Assembly: GCF_035083965.1 (NCBI RefSeq)
Contig: NC_089740.1
Span: 15,781,552 to 15,845,551 of the forward strand
Reading direction: 5' to 3'
Source: Branchiostoma lanceolatum
Lineage: Eukaryota; Chordata; Leptocardii; Amphioxiformes; Branchiostomatidae
DNA: 64,000 nucleotides
Made by a program: the position numbers and the translations under genes
In this document: one piece after another, positions 48,601 through 57,000 of the stretch
Position numbering within the stretch: position 1 is the first letter of the stretch
Layout: each line of letters starts with the position of its first letter
The notes under the pieces: generated by a model
Databases searched by the model: none
Seen by the model: the letters and a program-made list of their open reading frames with translations, nothing else
What the model was told of the DNA's origin: nothing

Positions 48601-51355
48601 TCGCTATTTCTTACAAAAGAACACTTGTGTAACACTGATTAATCACTGAACCGGATCGCTATACATGTATTGAGTTTCTATGTTAGCATTCGTGCTAGTG
48701 ACTATTGTTCACAACAACATGCTATAGGGAAACAAAATCCAGATCATCACTTACGGACGGGGGTTCTTCTGGCTCCTGCTGCCTTCTTAGCTGCCGCCGG
48801 TTTCTCTCCGGCCTCGACCTCGATCTCGTTGGGATCACCTCCCTCATCCTGGATGGCCTGGGGGAGAGAGAAGGGTTGTTATAAACCATCATCATGCATG
48901 TAAGTACTGTTTTCTCATCTCCTGAATAAAGATACCAGTACCTAACCCTAACCTGGATAGCCTGGGGAGAGAAGGGAGAAGATTCATTTCCATCAGACTG
49001 TTTCTGCTTACTTTCCTCACTTCTTTTTCTTTCCTCAATCTCATTTGAGAGGAACCATGATGCTTTTTTTCAAGTCGCTAGCAGTTAGCTTAAGTTCTTC
49101 CCGTGCCAGATGGTGCATAGGTTAACGGACATCTTCGATTTGGTAGCCCTTGGGCCACACAGCTTTGTGCAATCACTACAGTATGGGGCTAGTCCACTGA
49201 CAGTGTCTATGTCAGGGCTGTCTCCAGGACCTGTCCTTCAGAACTTTGCTTGTTGGGATGGAAAAATATTCAACCATGTCCATCCAAAAAATATCAATTT
49301 CATGACCTAAAACTGATGAAAACTAGAATGACAGATTCAACATTGAAAATCAAAAACATGGGCTACCAAACAATGAGTGGGACGGAAAAATTTCAAAGCT
49401 GGAGACAGCCGTTCTTTTAACTCCAATACACACAGGCCAGTGCAGCATGGGGCTAGTCCAGTGAGTGTTCAACTACACCACATCTCTTTACCAAATGCTG
49501 AGTGCTAAGCAGAGAAAGCAGGCCGTACATTACCATTTTAGAAGTGTTCGGCATGACTCGGCTGGGGATCGAACTCACTACCTCCCGTACGCACGGCACC
49601 GATAGCAGTGAAATGCGTCTTTGCTACAGCTCGAGTTTTTAACCGAGCTCACTTGATTATAACAAAACCATCTGCCAACAGCTGCTGATCTGGGTTTTTG
49701 TATGGCATACAAGGAAATGTAAAGACAGCAGATTACGGAACAAAGGAGACCGGATGAAGGACGTGAGGTTTTATCTCAAGCTGTTACGTTTGATTCAATC
49801 GTGCTACTGTAAGGCCACACTAATCTAATTTCTTGGTTAACAGATTTTTTTTAAAATTCTAGCAAGGGACATAATGAAAACAGAAGGCTGGGGTGAAAAC
49901 TTGACCCTGTTCACTCCCTGAAACTGTGCGCACCAAAGTACAAACTTTCCTCTGGGATTCTGTTTTCATGTTGATTTTCCAATCTAGCATTTTTTTTAAA
50001 TTCCATTAACCAAGAAATTGAATTGGTGTGGCTTAAGTTTCAGAACACCTGGTGTTTGTGATGAGATAGGAACATGATGTTTAATGGACAGGAAACATCA
50101 GGTAGCCCTGGGCTGGATTGAGACTGATAATTCTTCTTTCTTCTTTAATGTTTCTCCATGCTGACGTAATGACTTGTAACAGGTGTAAGATAACAAACAC
50201 AACTTATCATCAATATATAACTATATATATATATATATCAGACTGATAATTCTTCTTTTTCTTTTAATGTTCATCTATGCTGACGTAATGACTTGTGACA
50301 GGTGTAAGATAACAAACACAACTTATCATCAATATATAACTATATACCATATATCAGACTGATAATTCTTCTTTTTCTTTTAATGTTCATCTATGCTGAC
50401 GTAATGACTTGTAACAGGTGCGAGATAACAAACACAAATTATCATCAATATGCACGGTCGGCGACACTGCGGCAAATTTCTTATCGAGTCACAAAGTGTA
50501 AGACATCCGTAGAAAACTAGTAAACTTCCCAAAACAGAAAACTGGGTCATAAACAGATATACAAAGGGCGCCTAGATATAGAAACATGTACATGTCTACT
50601 GCAAAGGCAAAGTAGAATGGTGCCTGTATTTGATAATTATGAAGAGGTATTAAAATCAGACATGCAAAATTCATAAATATGAAATGCAGAATAACAAATT
50701 CTTATAATAATGGCGAAATTATGTATTTGATTTGATTGTAGGCTCAAATAAAGCTTTCATTAGCATGTCACATCCTATGTGATAGGACAACAAAATATGC
50801 GATCTTCTGTTCTGGAAGGAGGAATTGTACACACACACACTGAACCCTTTTATATTATATCTGAATTTTGCGCAAACAGACAAATCACTGCCATGTGCGG
50901 AGCGATCTGGTCACGTGGTCGCGATTGGCGCCACGAATGGCATGTTTATTTCCCAAATAATTAGGTCGGAAAAGTCGCTGCAAAATCGGCACTACCGCAA
51001 GCCTGAAACTCACACATGCACAGGTATCTAAACAATCTATGCAAACTCCAAACTCTAGTAAACATCGAGTGGGTGTGTGCTCAGAATACGGACGATTATC
51101 GCGATTTTTTATAAGCCCAACCCACGCTGCGCACAGAAACAAAGGGGCCGCCATGTTGGTCATCTCTCCCCAGAAAAACGCGCTTTTCAGCTGAATAAAG
51201 GGCAACATACAGACGGGATACAGTCACGATCTTACCTTTTTTAATCTCTCTATTAGTACAGGTTTTGTTCCGCCCTTTTCGAGGCCTCTTTTCTCCAGTT
51301 CTTCCCTCAGATCGACGACTCGAAGGTCGCTGAGTTTCTTCTTCTCAATCGCCAT
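34754..51355 (-). CDS. SAFB: Scaffold attachment factor B-like protein (SAP + RRM), at least 12 exons
   Basis: Nuclear matrix protein: in animals SAFB/SAFB2/SLTM bind AT-rich scaffold DNA through a SAP domain and RNA through an RRM, acting in transcription and splicing control. Exons (- strand): 51355-51236, 48857-48755, 47989-47832, 46689-46324, 44514-44437, 43837-43795, 42407-~41941, 41222-41167, 40118-40012, 39494-39345, 39016-38761, 36642-34754. SAP is in exon 1 ([20 protein letters not shown]). An acidic Glu-rich region spans exons 3-7. The RRM is in exons 9-10 ([40 protein letters not shown]), almost identical to vertebrate SAFB. K/E-rich and R/E-rich helices and a Gly/Arg/Pro-rich tail ending PARRY follow. 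About 1,264 residues, longer than human SAFB (about 915). All junctions keep phase except exon 7 to 8, which needs a different donor or an extra small exon. Whether the orthologue is SAFB or SLTM is not decided; one pre-duplication gene is likely. Confidence 0.92.
37090..37355 (-). mobile_element. LINE reverse transcriptase C-terminal fragment in SAFB intron 11
   Basis: The - strand reads [20 protein letters not shown] then [20 protein letters not shown] and [20 protein letters not shown]: the C-terminal tail of a CR1/L2-type reverse transcriptase, with the P of W-N-S-L-P replaced. No other domain. Confidence 0.75.
38126..38354. mobile_element. Dispersed ~230-bp MITE-like repeat, copy 1
   Basis: Starts GTACTGTAATTCACTTTAAG and ends AAAGTTACAGTGAAAGAAAC followed by AATAATTACAGTA, so the ends are roughly inverted. 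Shares GATGATAAGTTCAC and GGTGACAGTG with the copy at 48.07 kb. Confidence 0.75.
38761..39016 (-). CDS. SAFB: SAFB-like exon 11: Lys/Glu-rich
   Basis: Acceptor AAACTCCCAG|GCG gives [12 protein letters not shown] as in SAFB; Lys/Glu-rich helix ([20 protein letters not shown]), donor CCAG|GTAAAA, phase 1. Confidence 0.9.
39345..39494 (-). CDS. SAFB: SAFB-like exon 10: second half of RRM
   Basis: 50 codons, [20 protein letters not shown] (RNP1 CYGFVTM) to [10 protein letters not shown], donor AGG|GTGAGT. Confidence 0.96.
39520..39905. repeat. ~60-nt degenerate tandem repeat in SAFB intron 9
   Basis: About six units with CTCAGCAAAGGACCCATAGG and GTACATTGAGGATTACCAG, decaying towards 39900. Confidence 0.8.
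40012..40118 (-). CDS. SAFB: SAFB-like exon 9: first half of RRM
   Basis: [20 protein letters not shown] through FSKYGK (RNP2 region), acceptor TTGTTCCAG, donor AAG|GTGAGA. Two partial decoy copies of its 5' end lie upstream on the - strand. Confidence 0.95.
40200..40545 (-). repeat. Two decoy copies of SAFB exon 9 start plus 39-nt array
   Basis: Sequences matching the exon 9 5' end (AGAGGTTCTTACTGCTGG on the + strand) lie at about 40210-40255 and 40485-40530, each next to a GCTGGA or CCTGGA acceptor echo. Between them a 39-nt unit (CAACAGGGCATAATCACGC with AATACAACACCCTC) recurs about five times. Confidence 0.85.
40735..41000 (+). mobile_element. tRNA-derived SINE, best-preserved head
   Basis: Head with A box GTGGCGCAACGGCAGAGCG (from 40743) and B box GAGTTCGAATC (near 40786), body CTTGGGAAGGGCACTTTACA and GGGTACCTGACTTCGGTTGG. 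Reverse-oriented to the host gene, in SAFB intron 8. Confidence 0.85.
41167..41222 (-). CDS. SAFB: SAFB-like exon 8
   Basis: 56 nt encoding [18 protein letters not shown], acceptor CCCCCAAACAG, donor AAAG|GTAAGG; the outgoing phase fits exon 9. Its composition matches the Lys/Asp-rich linker before the RRM. Confidence 0.75.
41941..42407 (-). CDS. SAFB: SAFB-like exon 7: acidic/Lys-rich region
   Basis: Acceptor TTGTTTTAG|AC, phase 1 in; [20 protein letters not shown] through [20 protein letters not shown] to [14 protein letters not shown]. The best donor is AGC|GTGAGG (phase 0), but exon 8 needs phase 2; GTAATG at 41911 gives phase 2 with six odd extra residues. The 3' border is therefore uncertain. 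Confidence 0.75.
43660..43794 (-). repeat. ~20-nt array echoing the SAFB exon 6 donor
   Basis: Six or more units of GGACACTGGGGTTACCT(T/A) on the + strand; on the - strand each gives AGGTAACCCCAGTGTCC, the same as the true exon 6 donor and the first bases of its intron. Confidence 0.88.
43795..43837 (-). CDS. SAFB: SAFB-like exon 6 (micro-exon)
   Basis: 43 nt, [14 protein letters not shown], acceptor TTTGTTTCAG, donor AAAG|GTAACC, phase 1. The donor region is repeated as a ~20-nt array downstream on the - strand. Confidence 0.82.
44437..44514 (-). CDS. SAFB: SAFB-like exon 5
   Basis: 26 codons, [20 protein letters not shown] to TED, acceptor GTGCAG, donor GAC|GTGAGT, phase 0. Confidence 0.85.
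44600..44820. repeat. (TG/TCTG)n microsatellite with ~75-nt repeat
   Basis: Three units of GTGTGAACACT(T/A)TAACTCGAG plus AATG separated by TGTGTCTGTCTG runs. Confidence 0.9.
45762..45904. mobile_element. 143-bp hAT-type MITE with perfect 8-bp target duplication
   Basis: Termini TAGAGCTGTGTACC and GGTACACAGCTCTA are exact inverted repeats. CTAACAAC flanks both sides (45754-45761 and 45905-45912). The TAGAGCTG-type terminus and 8-bp duplication are hallmarks of hAT elements. The interior is rich in GGTACAGGTA-type repeats; no transposase. Confidence 0.93.
46324..46689 (-). CDS. SAFB: SAFB-like exon 4: acidic Glu/Ala/Thr-rich
   Basis: 122 codons from [20 protein letters not shown] to MDAASLVDK, donor AAG|GTAAAG. 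The acceptor (AATAAAGCAG) has a poor pyrimidine tract; it could equally start at CAG three bases earlier. Confidence 0.82.
47690..47825. repeat. ~21-nt tandem repeat next to SAFB exon 3 donor
   Basis: About six copies of AAGGTCATAGCGCTGTCCTT, ending within 10 nt of the exon 3 donor. Confidence 0.85.
47832..47989 (-). CDS. SAFB: SAFB-like exon 3: acidic region
   Basis: Begins after a poly-C tract acceptor; [20 protein letters not shown] to [12 protein letters not shown], donor GTACG, phase 0. Confidence 0.88.
48069..48297. mobile_element. Dispersed ~230-bp MITE-like repeat, copy 2
   Basis: GTACTGTAATTCACTTTATC ... GTTTTTCACAGTGATGATAA ... AAGTTACAGTGAAAGAAACA, same order and spacing as copy 1; both lie inside SAFB introns in the same orientation. 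Confidence 0.75.
48755..48857 (-). CDS. SAFB: SAFB-like exon 2
   Basis: Acceptor [30 protein letters not shown] through ARRTPV, donor GTAAGTG, phase 1. AIQDEGG continues the SAP domain as in vertebrate SAFB. A partial copy of its acceptor region lies at about 48950-48975. Confidence 0.9.
49520..49640 (-). mobile_element. Possible tRNA-derived SINE fragment
   Basis: On the - strand AGTGAGTTCGATCCCCAGCC has a B box-like core, followed by GAGTCATGCCGAACAC. The A box is not convincing. Confidence 0.35.
50118..50450. repeat. ~122-nt tandem triplication in SAFB intron 1
   Basis: CAGACTGATAATTCTTCTTT ... CTGACGTAATGACTTGT(A/G)ACA ... AACACAACTTATCATCAATA occurs three times, separated by (TA)n. Confidence 0.92.
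51236..51355 (-). CDS. SAFB: SAFB-like exon 1: SAP domain
   Basis: ATG at 51355; 40 codons, [20 protein letters not shown] to VLIERLKK, donor AAG|GTAAG, phase 0. The L..L...L...L...G pattern is the SAP helix-extended-helix. Confidence 0.93.
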
Positions 51356-51983
51356 TTTATCGTCTGAGGGAAGAGAAGTGTCCCGGATGTTGATTCCCAG
51401 GGGTCTGTGCGAAGTCAGAATCTACCATTTATTCAGTGGGGGGATTTTTAATAAATCTGAAATATCAAAAATATCATTATCTTGACGTTCTGAATGTAAT
51501 AACTTTTGATAGAAAAGATCAAAAATATATGATTGTCAGAAAACTCTTTATCACTACATTGATGATGTTTATTTTTCAAAAATTCTATTAAAAAAACACG
51601 TCCCCTACTATAGTATGGACTCGCCCTGCTAAAAGGTCACAAAGACCAGAGACGAAAGAAGAAGAGGAAAGCGTGTGGAGGAAATCTTGGAGAAATCTTG
51701 GCGTGCCAGAAGGTCTTTGGGCATCCGTGGTTGTTTCTGGAACAGTGCAGCTCTGATTTAGCTATGGTAGAGTTGATTTTGCGCGTGTGTGTGGCGATGT
51801 CTGGTTACAGTACTGTACTGTAGTGTGTGTGGAACGTGTTTGTGAGATGCATGCCTGATCAGTCCGATCTCCAAGCAGATGTATGTCGTTTGTATGCCCA
51901 TCTAGTAGCCCGTCTGTGCAGTAGACCAAGGAGGTTATATAGACGTATCAGAAAGATTTATATGATACCATGAAGGTCAAATC

Positions 51984-52085
51984 TCTATTTAACCTCCTTG
52001 AACAAAAATGCCCAAAATCTTGACACTTTTGTGGTGCTTTTATTTCGCAGTCTTCGCTATGAGATTTGTTCAAGGAGGTTAAATC
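51984..52085. mobile_element. Foldback element C
   Basis: TAACCTCCTTGAACAAA near 51990 and TTTGTTCAAGGAGGTTA near 52065 are exact inverted arms around a ~60-nt loop. Confidence 0.75.
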
Positions 52086-52135
52086 TACAGAATTGTAGAC
52101 ACTGTAGTACTGTACAATGTCTACAGTATTGTACA

Positions 52136-52284
52136 TTCTGTAGTACAGTAGTATTGTCATTAGTCATACAAGGGAGTCATACAAGGGAGACATCATAAAT
52201 TCGCTATGAGGTCTCCAGTGCGAATTTATGATGCTGTGAATGTCTCCCTTGTATGACTACTGACAATACTACTGTACTACAGAA
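52136..52284. mobile_element. Foldback element D with ~65-nt arms
   Basis: TTCTGTAGTACAGTAGTATTGTC... on the left and its complement on the right; inner arms CATCATAAATTCGC and GCGAATTTATGATG are exact around a 15-nt loop. TCATACAAGGGAG is duplicated in the left arm only. Confidence 0.85.
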
Positions 52285-52299
52285 TTGTTTCAACAGCAA

Positions 52300-53640
52300 A
52301 TTTAAAACACTGCAAAAACCTTCCTTTTCCACCATCTGGGAAATAAGACCACCTCAAAAGACGACAAATTTACAGCATGGCAGTAGAACTTCTGCTTCAG
52401 GATTACGATTGATTACAGGCAATGTGAGCTCATATGTATATATATATATATAGTATTTGAATGGGGGACGATCGTGTGGGACACACACACTGTTTTACCT
52501 TCTGCTTTTCTTTACTTTTACCAGTGCGGTTTGCATCCTTTTTCTGGATTTCTTTTTTTTGTTTCTACGAACAACAATATACATGTTCTTTCATCTTTGT
52601 CTTGTTGCAAGAACAAACTTCCTTGGAACTGTAACAAATGACCTCGTCAAACAACTTAGACTTACTTAAAGGTCAACATGAAGAAAAGTCTCTTCTTTCA
52701 AGGAAGTTTGTCTTCTTGCTGTAACCGCTACATCATACATGTGTGATCACAGGTAGTAACCAATTGATATGAAGCAATAAATACTTAATGACATCAAACT
52801 GACCAAAGCGGAAAAATATGAGGGATTGCAACTGATGATTTTGTCTGAAGACTGTGCTGTGAATGGATGGTGTCGAGTTATAATGAGCGTTGGTTAATTG
52901 GACGCTTTATTCACTCTGTTACTAGTGTTAGCAAATTTCATACAATTACTTAGTAGTAAGACCTAGCAACAGTACATCAAAACAACATGCAATTTTTGTA
53001 CAAAGTTACAGAAGTTATTACACTTCAACTTACAGCTACTTGCCAACTGATGTTGATAATGTGTTGCTTCGTTCCATGTATCTGGGTTAGTTGTCCTAAC
53101 TCCAAACATTTATTCCTTTTAAACTTGTCCTTTTACTTCTCAGGATGGAAGGCTCAGTTCCTGTATCGTCACTGCAGTAGAGAAATGGTTCAAAACTAGT
53201 TGTCGGGTGTTGTCCCAAACAATACTGTAATATGTATTTTAGTTTGCAGTGGTTCAATGTTCATGGTTTTCACTGTTAGCTCTTCCCCGGGAACTGTACT
53301 CAGCCACATAAATGCTCGTCGTCTGCCCGCCTATACCACCTTGTTTCAACCACGAACTGAAAGCCATTGCAAACACTCATTTTCTACCTACCATGAAATC
53401 AAATCACCACGAACTTAGATGCATTTACCCTACCTGAACATCTCCCAAATTGATCAGCATTCCTCACAGCTAGCTTTGAACCTTCACAATGTGTCCTTGG
53501 CATGGTGGTCCCTGGATGTTGCTGTCATGTGACTGTCACATGTCAATCACATGTTAATCACATGACAGCCGCATGACAGCAGTGCCTGCCATGCTCAGTA
53601 CCAAAGTAAGGCCCTTTTCTCACCCTCTGCTCTGCTTGGT
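52300..53640. other. Intergenic region between divergent SAFB and W-gene B
   Basis: No gene recognised; a stretch near 53200-53410 resembles the dispersed repeat type seen at 23.3 kb (TTCAATGTTCATGGTTTTCACTG). Confidence 0.35.
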
Positions 53641-53653
53641 TTTGCAGGGCCTG

Positions 53654-53680
53654 TTTGGCGGGAATTTTGTTTCCGCCCGG
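53654..53680. promoter_or_regulatory. Paired inverted E2F-like sites upstream of W-gene B
   Basis: TTTGGCGGGAA and TTTCCGCC are opposed around ATTTTG, about 360 nt before the W-gene B ATG. The first is a close match to the E2F consensus; use here is inference. Confidence 0.4.
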
Positions 53681-54030
53681 TGACCATCCCTGACACCAAA
53701 CAAACAAATAGTCAGCACAGCAGGGGTGAAACGCGATACAGCCCGGCTGTGTGTTGGTTAAGTTCACGTGCCAAGTTCGCAGTGTGCAAACCAACGGGGT
53801 AGCATGAACTTCTCACCAATCCACACAGACAACTCCATAACAGAGATTTAGGTCCCACTCCCCAGTCATCTGCTGAAACTTCTCAGAGTTGGACCCTCCT
53901 GCATGCAGCTTCCACAGATCCAGATAGATAAACTAACAAGAGTCAACCTTAACGCAATTCCACCACTCTAAGGTAGAACTGTGACACATGTATGACAGCT
54001 TTGTGATCTAAGGACAGACTGACAAGCATC

Positions 54031-57000
54031 ATGAGTCATCAGAGGGTTCAGAACTGGCAGGGTGGGAACAGACGGGGTCCAAACCGACCCACGCACAACA
54101 CAGGCAGGGGTTCCAACCGACCCGCGCACAACCCAGGCAGGGGTCCCAACCAACCCAGGCACAACCCAGGCAGCGTCCACAGCAGGCTGGGTGTCCCGAG
54201 GGCGGGGAGCGGGCCAAACCCCGGAGCCAGGAGGTGGCAGAATGCTGGCCGTGGACCCGGGAGGGAGGATGGGTTCCTCCAAGACGCGAGGGATCGTCTT
54301 GAGGAGGGCCGACGGGGGCTGGAGTTCGAGCAGCCTGCTGGCTTCCAACAAGCCCTGATCCAAGACAGCATCTTTGTGGTTGAGAACCAGGTTTATGGGC
54401 GCGACGCGGCCGAGAGCCTGCCCGTGCTGCAGGTGGAGATCGCCGCACAGAGCGACGTTGACTATCGCCGTGACAACGGTTCCCTGCAGGTGACGGTGGA
54501 GCCCGGGCATCACGACGTCGACTACCGCCGTGTACAGGTCAAAACCTCGGAGGCAGGCAGCTACGAGCGGGAGCCAAGCCCACCTCGCCACGGCTACGAC
54601 GGTTCCTATGACGACCCACGCCAGGAACGTTACCGCATGTACCCTACCGACTACCCCGACGTTGCTACCCGTGAAAGATCTGCTGAAAGAGATTTCCCGG
54701 ATCCGTACGACAACCGTGGCGTACGCCGTGAAACTCCAGAACGAACCGACCCGGCGCCGTTCGATATCAGAGGCGACAGGCCAGGCGATGTTAGAGATAG
54801 AGTCAGGAGCAGATCACGAAACCATGACGACAGACAGCAGTTTTCACAGGACAGGCGTTCCAGAGAAGATGACCATGGGAGAGATGGTAACAGACGCTCC
54901 AGAGATACTGATCAGGGGCAGGACAACTACAGGTACTCCAGACAAGGGGAGAGAGGGCAGGATAGAACCAGGCGCTCTAGAGAAGACACTCGAGAGCAGG
55001 ATAGTACCAGGCGCTCTCGATCCAGAGTTGGAGATGGAGGATCTGACACTAACAGTGGTCCTGGAGATGTGGAACCGGTGTCTGACTGGGAGACTCAGCT
55101 GAGGGAGCGGGCGCGGGAGTTCGGGAGGCAGCAGAAGGAGGAGGGAAGGAGACAGGGAGGGCGGAGCAGCCGGGAGAGGCCCGACCCGTGGCAGGACTCG
55201 TCTCGCGAGGGGCACGATAGTCACAGGGCCAGTCGGGAGAGACAGCAGAGGAGCCGCTCACTTGACAGGGTGCAGGCAGACGCATATGGCAGGGTACCCG
55301 AAGACGCTTATGGCAGGGATCCCGTAGATGTGTATGGCAGCGTACAGACAGACACGTATGACCGTGATCAGTACAGGAGGGAAGGGTTGGAAGATCCCAG
55401 TGGAGCTGTGTACCATCCTGAAGAGGCTGCAGGGAGTTATAGGGATGACCGACCATACTCTGCACCCAGGGCATCTGCTTACGGTAACTCCGCCTTCCCA
55501 GCTGAACCCCCACCAGACAGCCGGGATGCTCAGTACAACAGGAGCGACAGAGGGGAGGAGCAGACTCACCAACAAACCAGTCAGGACGACGTCTTCAGGA
55601 ACCTGCCAAGGGACCAAAGTCCTCACTTTGCCCTGGACGAATACGGTCAGGCGCTACCATATGTAGAGTACTTGAGTCCACCTGCCGATCCAGGTTTCCA
55701 TGGGGACCGTATCCATGGCGACCGCCACGCCCGTAGCAGCAGCCGAACCCCCAGCCCGGTGGTGTTGCACGAGCACCCAGAGGATCTGTACCGACTAAGC
55801 AGGGGGAAGGGTCGCTCCTCCGACAGCCTGTACTCCGCAGTCAGCTCTAAACACAGCCCGGACCTGGACAGCAGGGGGGAGTACAGGCCAGGAGAGTACA
55901 GGGGGGAGTACAGGCCGGGAGACAACAGGGGGGAGTACAGGCCGGGAGACAACAGGGGGGAGTACAGACCGGCCGATTCTCGTAGCGGTGACCCATATGA
56001 CATGGACTATGGGCTCATGGACAGACCGGGGTATCAGGACGATTTCCCCGAGATGCGAGGTGAGGAAAGGGGGAGGAGTATGGAGTACCAGCCACCCGGG
56101 GAGCCTGGTGGGGGTGAGCAGGATTACTGGAACAGCCGAGAGGACAGGATGAAGGGAAGGGGTGAGCAGCATTCCTGGAACAGCCAGCAGGAGAGAAGAG
56201 AGGGGAGGGGTGAGCAACATTCCTGGAACAGCCGACAGGGGAGAGATTCCAGGGGCAGGAGTGATGCAGGGCGGAGAGACCGATATGCTGAAGAGAAGCA
56301 GGAGGTGAGGGAAAGAGACAGAGACTCAAGAAATCGGTCCAGAAGGGAAGAGGAGCGTTCAACGAGCCGTGATCGAGGCAAGAGAGGCTCACAAAGCAGA
56401 AGGGAACAATGTGCACCATCACGCGGTGGAGACAGAGCTGGCAGAGAGTATGAACAAGAGAGTGACTTGCAGAGGAGTCTGGCAGATGAGATCAACAAGA
56501 TTCGGCAGGAGCCCGATCAGATGGACAGACATCGGGGAAACGACCGTCGGGGAAGCAGCCGGGGAACCTCCCGGGGTCGGGAGCGCAGCGGCCAGCACAG
56601 TCACCGTAAGAACTCCGACAAGTCTACGGGCGGAAGCCGAAGTAGAACAAGCGAGCAGCGACCACCCAAGTCGGCAGATAAAGACTCCAGGAGTGCGAAA
56701 CGTAAGCGGAGTCCGAGCCCTAGACGTACGTCTGGCAGTAGACAAGAGGATTCAAGAGGAAGTCGCAGCTTAAGAGACAAGCCTCATAGTAAAGAAGGAG
56801 ATGCCAGAAAACGAAGCCCGAGAGATGGTGCACGAGCTAGGGACGACGACAGGAGAAAACGTCAGAGTCCGAGAGTCGAGTCTCGGGGTAGAAAGGAAGA
56901 CACCAGAGAGAAGAGAACTCGTGGTTCCAGTCTGTCCAATCAAACCGAGCCGAGGCATCAGCAGTTCGTGGAGGAAGAAAGTGGACAGCTGTGGCCACTC

